Shown here piece by piece: positions 1 to 6,794 of a stretch of DNA of 43,069 nucleotides (position 1 is the first letter of the stretch; every line of letters begins with the position of its first letter). The position numbers were made by a program, and so were the translations under genes. A model generated the notes under the pieces. It was not told where the DNA came from and did no database searches. It saw only the letters and a list, made by a program, of their open reading frames with translations. The stretch is taken from assembly GCA_004551865.1 (NCBI GenBank), contig SFPR01000009.1:1-43069 (forward strand), read 5' to 3'. The stretch is from Bacteroidales bacterium. GTDB taxonomy: Bacteria; Bacteroidota; Bacteroidia; Bacteroidales; P3.

Positions 1-1
1 T

Positions 2-43
2 GTTGAAGCTGCCGTTACAGCTCTCAAAATGGCTGCACTATGA
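2..43 (+). CDS. 3' end of an unidentified gene upstream of fmt
   Basis: An open frame enters from the left edge and reads VEAAVTALKMAAL before TGA at 41-43. The stop overlaps the fmt start codon (ATGA at 40-43), a typical translationally coupled junction, so this is probably the preceding gene of the same operon. Thirteen residues are too few to name a family. Confidence 0.55.
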   Translation, partial: VEAAVTALKMAAL

Positions 44-1011
44 AGGAGAAAGAGATAAGAATTATCTTCTATGGAACTCCCGAGATAGCAGCTTACCAGT
101 TGAAATGGCTGATTGAGCAGGGGTATAATGTAGTTGCAGCGGTAACACAAAGCGACAAACCATCGGGAAGAGGGCAGAAGATGACTTCGCCTGAGGTAAA
201 AATTGTCGCACAGCAACATCACATACCCGTATTTCAACCTTTGAAGCTCAAAGACCCTGAGTTTCAAAAACAAATCGAAGACTTACAGCCCGATATGCAG
301 GTTGTGGTTGCCTATCGTATGATGCCCGAGTGCATATACTCCATTCCGAAGTACGGAACTTTCAATTTGCATACCTCACTCTTGCCTCAATATCGCGGAG
401 CCGCCCCAATAAATCGTGCAATCATGAACGGAGAAAAGCAAAGCGGCTTAACAACCTTTTTGTTGAACGAAAAGACTGATTGCGGCAAGATTATATTGCA
501 ACAAAAGATAGAAATAGGCGAAAAAATGACGGCAGGAGAGTTGCACGACACCATGATGCAACAAGCACCCGACCTTATAAAAAACACCATTGCCGTCTTG
601 CTTTCGGACAATCCCGTATTGGAAGAGCAAACAATCGAAAACGAAGAGCAACTCCGTCCTGCCCCCAAAATTTTTAAGCCGGATATGTTGATAGATTGGC
701 ATTGGAACGGAGAAAAAATCCTTTCTCATATCAGAGGATTATGCCCTTATCCTGCTGCATTTGCGGAATTTGAGGACAGAGAGACAAACAAAATTCACCA
801 TTTGAAAGTTTTTTTTGCTGATTTCGAGAAAAAAAATATTGACCCTTCGTCTGTGGGTGAAATGAGGATAGAAGACAAGGACAAAATAGAGGTTAATTGC
901 AATGATGGGGTGATTAAACTGCTTGATATTCAGATTAGTGGAAAGAAGAGAATGAAAGCGGAAGAGTTTTTGAGAGGATTTAGAATCAGACACCCACTTT
1001 ATTCAAAGTAA
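40..1011 (+). CDS. fmt: Methionyl-tRNA formyltransferase
   Basis: Transfers a formyl group from 10-formyltetrahydrofolate to Met-tRNA(fMet), making the cytosolic initiator tRNA. The 323-residue protein has the usual length. The formyltransferase core occupies about residues 5-195, with the hallmark NLHTSLLPQYRGAAPI at 109-124 giving the catalytic Asn109 and His111; Asp147 in the TDCGKI segment fits the third catalytic residue. The C-terminal tRNA-binding (OB-like) domain runs from about 210 to the end. The ATG overlaps the stop of the preceding gene, which argues for coupled translation and for this start. The next gene, an HU gene, has its own promoter, so fmt probably ends this transcription unit. 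Family assignment is secure. Confidence 0.96.
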   Translation: MKEKEIRIIFYGTPEIAAYQLKWLIEQGYNVVAAVTQSDKPSGRGQKMTSPEVKIVAQQHHIPVFQPLKLKDPEFQKQIEDLQPDMQVVVAYRMMPECIYSIPKYGTFNLHTSLLPQYRGAAPINRAIMNGEKQSGLTTFLLNEKTDCGKIILQQKIEIGEKMTAGELHDTMMQQAPDLIKNTIAVLLSDNPVLEEQTIENEEQLRPAPKIFKPDMLIDWHWNGEKILSHIRGLCPYPAAFAEFEDRETNKIHHLKVFFADFEKKNIDPSSVGEMRIEDKDKIEVNCNDGVIKLLDIQISGKKRMKAEEFLRGFRIRHPLYSK

Positions 1012-1051
1012 TCATAAAACCGAAATCAAGAAACAAAAAAACGCTTGAAAA

Positions 1052-1083
1052 TTTGGCGGATAAAAATAAAAAGTGTAGCTTTG
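1052..1083 (+). promoter_or_regulatory. Bacteroidota-type promoter of the HU gene
   Basis: TTTG at 1052-1055 is followed after 20 bp by TAGCTTTG at 1076-1083. This matches the Bacteroidota primary sigma pattern (TTTG, then TAnnTTTG). The ATG follows about 30 bp downstream. It is the clearest two-part promoter in the window. Confidence 0.75.
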
Positions 1084-1115
1084 CAGACGTAAACTAACAA
1101 ACAAAACAATTGATT

Positions 1116-1391
1116 ATGACAAAGAAAGAATTTTCGGACAAGATGGCTGAAAAAGCCGGATTGACCAAGGCGGATGCACAAAAAGCATACGATGCTTTTT
1201 TGGAAGTAACATCTGATTATTTGAAATCAGGAGAGAGAGTTTCATTTTTGGGATTTGGCACATTCTCTGTGCAACAAAAAGAAGCAAGAGTTGGTCGCAA
1301 TCCAAAATCAGGAGAAAAAATCAACATTCCTGCAAAGAAAGTTTTGAAGTTTAAGGCAGGAAGCGAGATTTCGAAAGAGATAGAAAAGTAA
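1116..1391 (+). CDS. HU family DNA-binding protein
   Basis: Small histone-like protein that bends and compacts DNA as a dimer. From the ATG at 1116 it has 91 residues, the usual HU size, beginning MTKKEFSDKMAEKAGL. The conserved GFGTFSV segment (about 48-54) leads into the basic DNA-binding arm (ARVGRNPKSGEKINIPAKK), with the proline-containing arm tip. An in-frame TTG at 1110 gives a two-residue longer form, but the ATG fits the family better. It is monocistronic: own promoter at 1052-1083 and a strong terminator at 1432-1475. Bacteroidota often carry several HU paralogues, so I do not assign hupA or hupB. Confidence 0.95.
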   Translation: MTKKEFSDKMAEKAGLTKADAQKAYDAFLEVTSDYLKSGERVSFLGFGTFSVQQKEARVGRNPKSGEKINIPAKKVLKFKAGSEISKEIEK

Positions 1392-1431
1392 TTGTCTAAG
1401 ATTTCATGTCTTTCATTTGATGAAAGAGCTT

Positions 1432-1475
1432 GTCGGTTTCGGCTTTATGAGTAAAGTTGAAACCGACTTTTTTTT
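1432..1475 (+). terminator. Rho-independent terminator of the HU gene
   Basis: GTCGGTTTC (1432-1440) pairs perfectly with GAAACCGAC (1459-1467), with a possible inner CTTTA/TAAAG stem, followed by eight T at 1468-1475. The T run stops one base before the stop codon of the convergent PAP2 gene. Confidence 0.9.
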
Positions 1476-1476
1476 G

Positions 1477-2262
1477 TCAAAACCTCATTGAAAAACTTAT
1501 TCCTGCCGTATTGTCTTCAACCATCGGGGAAAGAAAGACGCTTGTGTTGTCCTTTTTGAACAATGATAACCTTTTGGCAAAAAAGCTTCTGATGTATGGC
1601 GAAAACATAATTGCAAGTCTTGCAGCCAAAATGCCGACACCGGCTCCGCAAACAACGTCTGCAAACCAATGTCGGTTGTTAAAAATTCTCCCAAAGCCCG
1701 TTGCAACTGCAAAAGTGTAAGCCGCAACGCCATACCATGGCGAAAGGTGGCGATAGTAGTGGCGAAACAATTCCGCACCAAGGAAAGCAGTGGCGGTATG
1801 TCCCGAAGGAAAGCTGTTGAACGCAGAAGAATCAGGTCGGAGCAGCCTCAAATTATCTTTAACGCAAAGAACACCTGCACCCATAAACAAATAACCCAAA
1901 GAAAGGCTTAATGCACGTTCGCCAAACGAACTTGAATGTTCTTTCATAACAAAATCTAAGCCGAGCATTGCCACACTCGGAAGATATTGAACGTAATTGT
2001 CGGCTTTTGTTCGTCCGAAAAGATTGATTTGAACGGCATCTCTGACAAACTGATTGAAGGGTTGCAATGCCGGAACGTAATGAAACGCCACTCCGGTTGC
2101 AATCAAGCAGGCGGGAGTGATAAATCCCACTGCCTTGTTGCGGTTGTGTCGCAAGCTGTCCGAGATTTCGTTCTGTGCTTTTGCATTTGTGTGCAACAAT
2201 ATCAAAATCAGCAATAAAGATACTAAAATTGAAAACAATGATTTAACCTTTGAGTTTATCAT
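1477..2262 (-). CDS. PAP2-family lipid phosphatase
   Basis: Membrane phosphatase of the PAP2 superfamily, whose members dephosphorylate lipid phosphates such as undecaprenyl pyrophosphate, phosphatidylglycerol phosphate or lipid A. The three catalytic motifs are present in the 261-residue protein: K135-x6-RP (KDNLRLLRP), PSGH at 152-155, and R192-x5-H198-x3-D202. A signal-like hydrophobic segment ending in NAKAQ covers residues 8-30, and further hydrophobic helices surround the motifs. The start used is the ATG at 2262 (MINSKVKSLF), because it puts the hydrophobic segment at the very N-terminus; an ATG nine codons upstream is also open. The gene is convergent with the HU gene and follows mtgA on the minus strand, separated by a repeat array. 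Lipid A phosphatase is one option, but the substrate cannot be told from sequence. Confidence 0.88.
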   Translation of the reverse strand: MINSKVKSLFSILVSLLLILILLHTNAKAQNEISDSLRHNRNKAVGFITPACLIATGVAFHYVPALQPFNQFVRDAVQINLFGRTKADNYVQYLPSVAMLGLDFVMKEHSSSFGERALSLSLGYLFMGAGVLCVKDNLRLLRPDSSAFNSFPSGHTATAFLGAELFRHYYRHLSPWYGVAAYTFAVATGFGRIFNNRHWFADVVCGAGVGILAARLAIMFSPYIRSFFAKRLSLFKKDNTSVFLSPMVEDNTAGISFSMRF

Positions 2263-2303
2263 AAATTGTAGTTTTTTGACCAATATCATGTTTGTTTTTT
2301 TTC

Positions 2304-2379
2304 AAAACGCCGTTTTGCAAAAATAAAACGCCGATTTATTTCACTGAAACGCCGATTTATTTTGACAAAACGGCGTTTT
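2304..2379. repeat. 21-bp palindrome array 1 (4 boxes)
   Basis: Four boxes start at 2304, 2325, 2346 and 2367, exactly 21 bp apart. Boxes 1 and 4 are perfect AAAACGCCGTTTT or AAAACGGCGTTTT; boxes 2 and 3 read (A/G)AAACGCCGATTT. It lies 15 bp downstream of the mtgA stop on the minus strand and upstream of the PAP2 gene. Confidence 0.93.
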
Positions 2380-2394
2380 ATTTAACCGAATAAA

Positions 2395-3111
2395 CTATTC
2401 TAAATTTGCACTTCCCACTTTGTTCATCAGATACATCACTCTGTTTGCCTTTCTGTTGAGACTTTTTGAAGGCTTTGCGGGATTTCGTTTCAGTGGATTG
2501 GGCAGAACGCTTGCTAAAAGGGCGGCTTCACGTTTTGAAAGACTGTTTGCCGAATGTCCGAAGTAGTATTGGGACGCTGCTTCCACACCATAAATTCCGT
2601 CTCCGAACTCTATGACGTTCAAATAGACCTCCATGATGCGTTTTTTGCTCCAAAAAGCCTCAATCAATACCGTTTGATAGACTTCCAAACCCTTTCTCAG
2701 ATAGTTGCGAGCGTTGCATAGGAACACATTCTTTGCAGTTTGTTGGCTGATTGTGCTTGCTCCGCGAGGCTTTTTGCCGGTTCGTTTTGCGTCTTCGGCA
2801 GCTCGTCGGATTTGTTCAAAGTCAAAACCATTATGTTTTTTGAAACGATTATCTTCTGCCGCCATCACAGCCTTTACCATATTGGGAGAAATTTCCTCAA
2901 AATCAACCCATTGTTTCTTTAATCGAACTTCCCTTTCGTCGTCAAAGGCTTGCTGGACACATCTTTGCACCATCAGAAAAGTAATCGGGGGATTGACAAC
3001 CTTGTAGAGCAAAGTCAGCAAAACAGACAGACCTATGTATGCAGCAATTACAATACCTATCCACTTGAAAACCCTTTTGAGAGTTATTTTCGCAAAAATA
3101 TTTCCGCTCAT
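2395..3111 (-). CDS. mtgA: Monofunctional biosynthetic peptidoglycan transglycosylase
   Basis: Family 51 glycosyltransferase that polymerises lipid II into glycan strands at the periplasmic face of the inner membrane, without a transpeptidase domain. The 238-residue length is typical of MtgA. A single membrane anchor spans about residues 17-37. The GT51 motifs appear in order: EDNRFKKHNG at 86-95 with catalytic Glu86, GASTISQQ at 117-124, then the RKGLEVYQTVLIEAFWSKKR and YLNVIEFGDGIYG segments. A TAATTTTG box on the minus strand (3161-3168) sits about 50 bp upstream, and the gene is divergent from bamD. The first downstream sequence is repeat array 1; I see no conventional terminator. Confidence 0.95.
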   Translation of the reverse strand: MSGNIFAKITLKRVFKWIGIVIAAYIGLSVLLTLLYKVVNPPITFLMVQRCVQQAFDDEREVRLKKQWVDFEEISPNMVKAVMAAEDNRFKKHNGFDFEQIRRAAEDAKRTGKKPRGASTISQQTAKNVFLCNARNYLRKGLEVYQTVLIEAFWSKKRIMEVYLNVIEFGDGIYGVEAASQYYFGHSANSLSKREAALLASVLPNPLKRNPAKPSKSLNRKANRVMYLMNKVGSANLE

Positions 3112-3160
3112 CTTTCTTTTTGTGTTAGTTATTTGCTTGTCTCAGCTTGAAAAATTACTG

Positions 3161-3168
3161 CAAAATTA
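3161..3168 (-). promoter_or_regulatory. Probable -7 box for mtgA
   Basis: On the minus strand this reads TAATTTTG followed by CAG, matching TAnnTTTG. A TTTTTG stretch lies upstream, but only about 13 bp away, shorter than the usual spacing, so the -33 element is uncertain. Confidence 0.45.
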
Positions 3169-3212
3169 CAAAATATGTGGGCAAAAACCACGTTTAACTC
3201 GAAAATAATCCA

Positions 3213-3220
3213 TACCTTTG
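3213..3220 (+). promoter_or_regulatory. -7 box of the bamD operon promoter
   Basis: TACCTTTG followed by CAAA ends only 7 bp before the bamD ATG at 3228. If transcription starts the usual few bases downstream of the box, the mRNA is leaderless or nearly so. The -33 region is degenerate (TTTA at 3193-3196). Confidence 0.6.
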
Positions 3221-3227
3221 CAAAATC

Positions 3228-4040
3228 ATGAGGAGAGAATTGTCAATATTGTGCATTGTTCTTGCGATTTTGGGTGTTTCTTGTTCAAGCAGCCACAACA
3301 AACTCTTGAAAAGTAACGACCAAGATGCCAAATTTGAGGCGGCAATGAAAGCATACGAAAGAAAAGACTACTTTCACGCCAACCAGCTGTTTGAGAACCT
3401 GCTCTTATATTCCAGAGGAAGAGAGACAGCTGAGAAAGTAAATTTCTACTATGGTATGTCCCTTATGGGAAGCAAGGATTACTATTCGGCGGGATACCAG
3501 TTTGAGAGTTTTGTGAAGTGGTTTCCTTATTCCAAACTTGCAGAGGAAGCACTCTTTCAGGCAGCCTATTGCAAATATCTTGAATCTCCCGAATATTCTC
3601 TTGATCAAACTCTTACCAAACAGGCAATAAACAACTTTCAAGCCTACATTGATAAATATCCCAAGAGCGAAAGAGTTCCTCAAGCCAACAAACTGATGGA
3701 CGAATTGCGTCAAAAGTTAATCAAAAAGGACTATGTGAACGCCTACAACTACTATAAAACTTCTGCATACCAAGCAGCACAAACGAGTTTGAAGAACTTT
3801 TTGAACGATTATCCCGATGCAACCGAGTATAGAGAAGAAGCAATGTACTATATTGTGCTTGCAGGGTATGAATATGCAGAAAAGAGCATCGAAAGCAAGC
3901 AAAAAGAACGCTATCAGAACGTGGTGATGGACTGCGAACGCTATAACGCAATTTTTAATACCATGCAGGACAAAGCCAAAAAGCAAAAGATTGAAGCAAT
4001 TTACAAAACAGCAAAAGAAAAACTTGAAACCATTAAATAA
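3228..4040 (+). CDS. bamD: Outer membrane assembly lipoprotein BamD
   Basis: Lipoprotein of the BAM complex, which folds beta-barrel proteins into the outer membrane. The 270-residue protein has a lipoprotein signal with lipobox LGVSC (lipidated Cys19), then tandem TPR-like repeats from about residue 35 to 245, visible as alternating helices with aromatic and alanine positions (for example KAYERKDYFHANQLFENLL and AGYQFESFVKWFPYSKLAEEA). It heads a four-gene unit (bamD, rpoZ, coaBC, DUF4835) with gaps of 24-26 bp. This order is familiar from other Bacteroidota, where recN often follows; here recN lies about 30 kb away. The promoter is immediately upstream and the leader is extremely short. Confidence 0.94.
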   Translation: MRRELSILCIVLAILGVSCSSSHNKLLKSNDQDAKFEAAMKAYERKDYFHANQLFENLLLYSRGRETAEKVNFYYGMSLMGSKDYYSAGYQFESFVKWFPYSKLAEEALFQAAYCKYLESPEYSLDQTLTKQAINNFQAYIDKYPKSERVPQANKLMDELRQKLIKKDYVNAYNYYKTSAYQAAQTSLKNFLNDYPDATEYREEAMYYIVLAGYEYAEKSIESKQKERYQNVVMDCERYNAIFNTMQDKAKKQKIEAIYKTAKEKLETIK

Positions 4041-4066
4041 GAAGCAAAAAAAGAGAATAAAATAGT

Positions 4067-4417
4067 ATGGATTACAAAAAGACAAAAGCAGACACAAGCA
4101 TCCAAACTCGCAATTTGAACGATTTTAGTAACGTAACAGGCAACGTTTATGAGACAATAGCAATGTTAAGCAAGCGTTCAGACCAGATTGCCGCCGATTT
4201 GAAACAAGAACTCTACAAAAAGATTGAAGAATTTTCGGTAGGAGACAACGCAGACGAAATGTCGGAAAATCATGAGCAAATAGAAGTGGCAAAATATTAC
4301 GAACAACTTCCAAAGCCATACCTTATTGCAATAAAGGAATACCTTGACGACAAATTGGTTTACAAAAAACCGGAAACAGTTGCTCAAGAAGAAACAGCAA
4401 AACAAAAAGAAGAATAA
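4067..4417 (+). CDS. rpoZ: RNA polymerase omega subunit (Bacteroidota type)
   Basis: Small RNA polymerase subunit that helps assemble beta'. The 116-residue protein carries the omega-like segment NVYETIAMLSKRSDQIAADL at about residues 27-46, as in the divergent omega proteins annotated throughout Bacteroidota, followed by an acidic middle and a Lys/Glu-rich tail. Its position between bamD and coaBC is the conserved Bacteroidota location for this gene. It begins 26 bp after bamD and ends 24 bp before coaBC. Assignment rests on the N-terminal motif plus synteny, because the protein is short and weakly conserved. Confidence 0.85.
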   Translation: MDYKKTKADTSIQTRNLNDFSNVTGNVYETIAMLSKRSDQIAADLKQELYKKIEEFSVGDNADEMSENHEQIEVAKYYEQLPKPYLIAIKEYLDDKLVYKKPETVAQEETAKQKEE

Positions 4418-4441
4418 GATAACCTCCCACTCAAACCACCA

Positions 4442-5644
4442 ATGAAAGCCAAAATCGCAATCGCCATAGGAGGAGGAATAGCGGCATACAAGATTCCAAA
4501 TCTTGTGAGGCTGTTTGTCAAGAGCAGATGTGAGGTTAAAGTTGTTACATCTAAGAATGCACTCAACTTTGTTACCGAAACAACCTTGCGAACCGTGTCT
4601 TGCAATGGCGTTTACAGCGAAATGTTTTCAAATAATGGTCAGACGACCGAACATATCAGCCTTTCGGATTGGGCAGATGTGTTTGTGGTTGCTCCGGCAA
4701 CAGCAGACGTTATCGGCAAATATGCAAATGCCATTGCAGATGATTGTCTTACGACCACTCTTTTGGCATTTGACAAAACTGTCTTCCTTGCCCCTGCAAT
4801 GAATACCAAGATGTACAATCACAAGGGGGTGCAAGACAACTTGCAAACGCTGCTGCATCGAGGTGTAAAGCTGATTGAACCCGACTCGGGTGAGCTTGCC
4901 TGCGGTGCAAGCGGCAAGGGAAGAATGGCAGAACCCGAACAAATATTCGGAGAGGTCGAAAGGTATTTTGAAAGCAGCAACTTGCTTTGCGGAAAGACAG
5001 TTTGCGTTACAGCAGGACCAACTTACGAGCAAATCGATCCCGTAAGATTTATCGGCAACAACTCTTCCGGCAAGATGGGAATTGCCATTGCAGAAAATCT
5101 TGCGGCAAAAGGAGCGAAGGTTTTGTTGATTTGCGGACCGTCAAACATCAAAACCAATAACCCTTTGATTGAAAGAACGGACGTAACCTCAGCTTCGCAG
5201 ATGTATGATGCCGCAACGGCGGCTTTTGAACGCTCGGACGCCGCAATACTTTCGGCAGCCGTTGCCGATTATACCCCAAAGAATGTATTTACTCAAAAAG
5301 TCAAGAAAGCAGATGCGGCATTAACAATCGAATTAGTGCCTACCAAAGACATACTTGCCACTCTCGGCAAAATGAAAAGCCACAAACAAACCCTTGTAGG
5401 CTTTGCCCTCGAAACAGATAACGAGTTTGACAACGCAAAAGCCAAACTTGAAAAGAAGAACCTTGATTTTATCGTTCTCAACTCTTTGAAAGACAAAAAT
5501 GCCTGCTTTGGTTACGACACCAACAAGGTAACCATGATAGATTCAAATGGGCAAACTATCACCACCGACCTCAAATCAAAAGCCGAAATTGCCGAAGAAA
5601 TAGTATCGAAGTTGATTTCGGTAATGCAGGAAAAAGAAAAATAG
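4442..5644 (+). CDS. coaBC: Bifunctional phosphopantothenoylcysteine decarboxylase/synthetase
   Basis: Catalyses two consecutive steps of coenzyme A synthesis: ligation of cysteine to 4'-phosphopantothenate (CoaB) and FMN-dependent decarboxylation to 4'-phosphopantetheine (CoaC). The 400-residue fusion has the usual length. The CoaC half (1-185) shows GGGIAAYK, catalytic His71 in TEHISLSDWAD, the PAMNTKM motif with Asn121, and the substrate lid LACGASGKGRM with Cys154. The CoaB half starts near residue 185 with TAGPTYEQIDPVRFIGN and contains AVADYTP and the lysine-rich KVKKADAAL segment. It sits third in the bamD operon with short spacers. Assignment is secure. Confidence 0.97.
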   Translation: MKAKIAIAIGGGIAAYKIPNLVRLFVKSRCEVKVVTSKNALNFVTETTLRTVSCNGVYSEMFSNNGQTTEHISLSDWADVFVVAPATADVIGKYANAIADDCLTTTLLAFDKTVFLAPAMNTKMYNHKGVQDNLQTLLHRGVKLIEPDSGELACGASGKGRMAEPEQIFGEVERYFESSNLLCGKTVCVTAGPTYEQIDPVRFIGNNSSGKMGIAIAENLAAKGAKVLLICGPSNIKTNNPLIERTDVTSASQMYDAATAAFERSDAAILSAAVADYTPKNVFTQKVKKADAALTIELVPTKDILATLGKMKSHKQTLVGFALETDNEFDNAKAKLEKKNLDFIVLNSLKDKNACFGYDTNKVTMIDSNGQTITTDLKSKAEIAEEIVSKLISVMQEKEK

Positions 5645-5669
5645 TCTCAAAACCAAAATTTCGACCAAG

Positions 5670-6572
5670 ATGAAGAAGGTGTTGTTGTTTTTGATTGCCA
5701 CAAGTCTTAATTTTTTTGTCTTTTCACAAGAATTTAAGGTGAGTGTGAGTGTCAATTCCGCCCAGTTGCAAGGCACAGACAAGACTGTGTTTCAAAATAT
5801 TCAAGAGTTCTTGAACGATTTTATCAATCAGAGAGCTTGGACCGACAAAACGTATGAAGATTATGAGAAGATAGAAGGCAGTATCTCCATAAATATTAAA
5901 GAACACGCCACACAGGAAGATTTTACCGGTGATTTCAATGTGATGTTGCGGCGACCCGTTTATGGATCTTCCTATACCACAACTCTCCTTAACACACAAG
6001 AGCAAAATGTCTCGTTCAAATATATTGACGGACAGACTTTGGAATTTGACGAAAACAACTATACCAACAATCTTGTCTCCACAGTGGCATTCTATCTCTA
6101 CTACTTTTTGGCATTAGATGCCGATTCGTTTGCCGAAAACGGAGGAACGGAGTACTTTAATGTGTGCAACAACATCATTACAGCCGCACAACGCTCTCCC
6201 AATGCAGGCTGGAAGAGAGCTGAAAGCAGGAAAAACAAGTATTGGATGGCAGAAAATTATACCAATACGACCTATCGCACATTGAGAACGGCAAACTATC
6301 AGTATCATAGGCTTGGTTTGGACATGATGACGGGTGAAAGTCAGAGCGAAGCACGCGGAAACATCATCGAAGCGATAGAAAACATTCGCAGAGCATACAG
6401 AGAAAAATCTGATTTGGTCGCAGTGCAACAATTTTTTGACGCCAAGGCAGACGAAATCGTCAATATATTCAAAGGAGCTCCCGAAAACGAAAAATCGAGA
6501 GTGATAGAAATTCTGAAAGAGGTCAATCCTTCAAACACAAACAAGTACGAACAAATTCAGCAATCAAGATAG
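5670..6572 (+). CDS. DUF4835 family protein (PorD-like)
   Basis: Secreted protein of 300 residues with a signal peptide ending near VFSQ (about residue 19). The body matches the DUF4835 family by characteristic stretches such as VSVNSAQLQGTDKTVFQ, ALDADSFAENGGTEYFN and NTTYRTLRTANYQYHRLGLD. Family members are found in Bacteroidota and are annotated in public pipelines as type IX secretion protein PorD; the molecular function is not settled. It closes the bamD-rpoZ-coaBC unit, 25 bp behind coaBC, in keeping with an envelope role. Repeat array 2 begins 8 bp after its stop codon and no conventional terminator is visible. Family call is confident; the secretion role is inferred from family naming. 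Confidence 0.85.
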   Translation: MKKVLLFLIATSLNFFVFSQEFKVSVSVNSAQLQGTDKTVFQNIQEFLNDFINQRAWTDKTYEDYEKIEGSISINIKEHATQEDFTGDFNVMLRRPVYGSSYTTTLLNTQEQNVSFKYIDGQTLEFDENNYTNNLVSTVAFYLYYFLALDADSFAENGGTEYFNVCNNIITAAQRSPNAGWKRAESRKNKYWMAENYTNTTYRTLRTANYQYHRLGLDMMTGESQSEARGNIIEAIENIRRAYREKSDLVAVQQFFDAKADEIVNIFKGAPENEKSRVIEILKEVNPSNTNKYEQIQQSR

Positions 6573-6580
6573 AGTGTTCT

Positions 6581-6656
6581 AAAACGCCGTTTCAGCAAAA
6601 TAAAACGCCGTTTTGTCCGATTGAAACGCCGTTTTATTTTGTCAAAACGGCGTTTT
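6581..6656. repeat. 21-bp palindrome array 2 (4 boxes)
   Basis: Boxes start at 6581, 6602, 6623 and 6644, exactly 21 bp apart. Boxes 2 and 4 are perfect; box 1 ends in TTTC and box 3 begins with G. Orientation by centre base is C, C, C, G. The array starts 8 bp after the DUF4835 stop and ends about 50 bp before the alaS promoter. Confidence 0.95.
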
Positions 6657-6704
6657 ATTTTGCTATCTGTCCGACATAGCTCTGAGTATCTATGGAATTT
6701 TTTG

Positions 6705-6712
6705 TATCTTTG
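6705..6712 (+). promoter_or_regulatory. -7 box of the alaS promoter
   Basis: TATCTTTG followed by CAG matches the local promoter consensus. No good TTTG is visible at -33. It gives alaS a leader of roughly 75-85 nt. Confidence 0.55.
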
Positions 6713-6727
6713 CAGGCTTTAATTTCC

Positions 6728-6757
6728 CACAGAGGCAGGTTTTGCCCCTGCGATGTG
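6728..6757 (+). promoter_or_regulatory. Possible hairpin in the alaS leader
   Basis: CACA (6728-6731) and GCAGG (6735-6739) can pair with CCTGC (6747-6751) and TGTG (6754-6757), with a purine-rich internal loop and a 7-nt apical loop. It lies between the alaS promoter and its start codon. It could modulate translation or be chance; it matches no riboswitch class I recognise. Confidence 0.3.
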
Positions 6758-6794
6758 AAATAAAGAGATGATAAATACAAAAATATTTGTTGAT

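Noticed and set aside
1410..1428. Small hairpin CTTTCAT/ATGAAAG after the HU stop codon
   Set aside because: Too short to be meaningful, and the real terminator stem follows at once.
2304..2379. Arrays considered as CRISPR
   Set aside because: Spacers are only 8-9 bp and partly conserved, repeats are 13-bp palindromes, and no cas gene is in the window.
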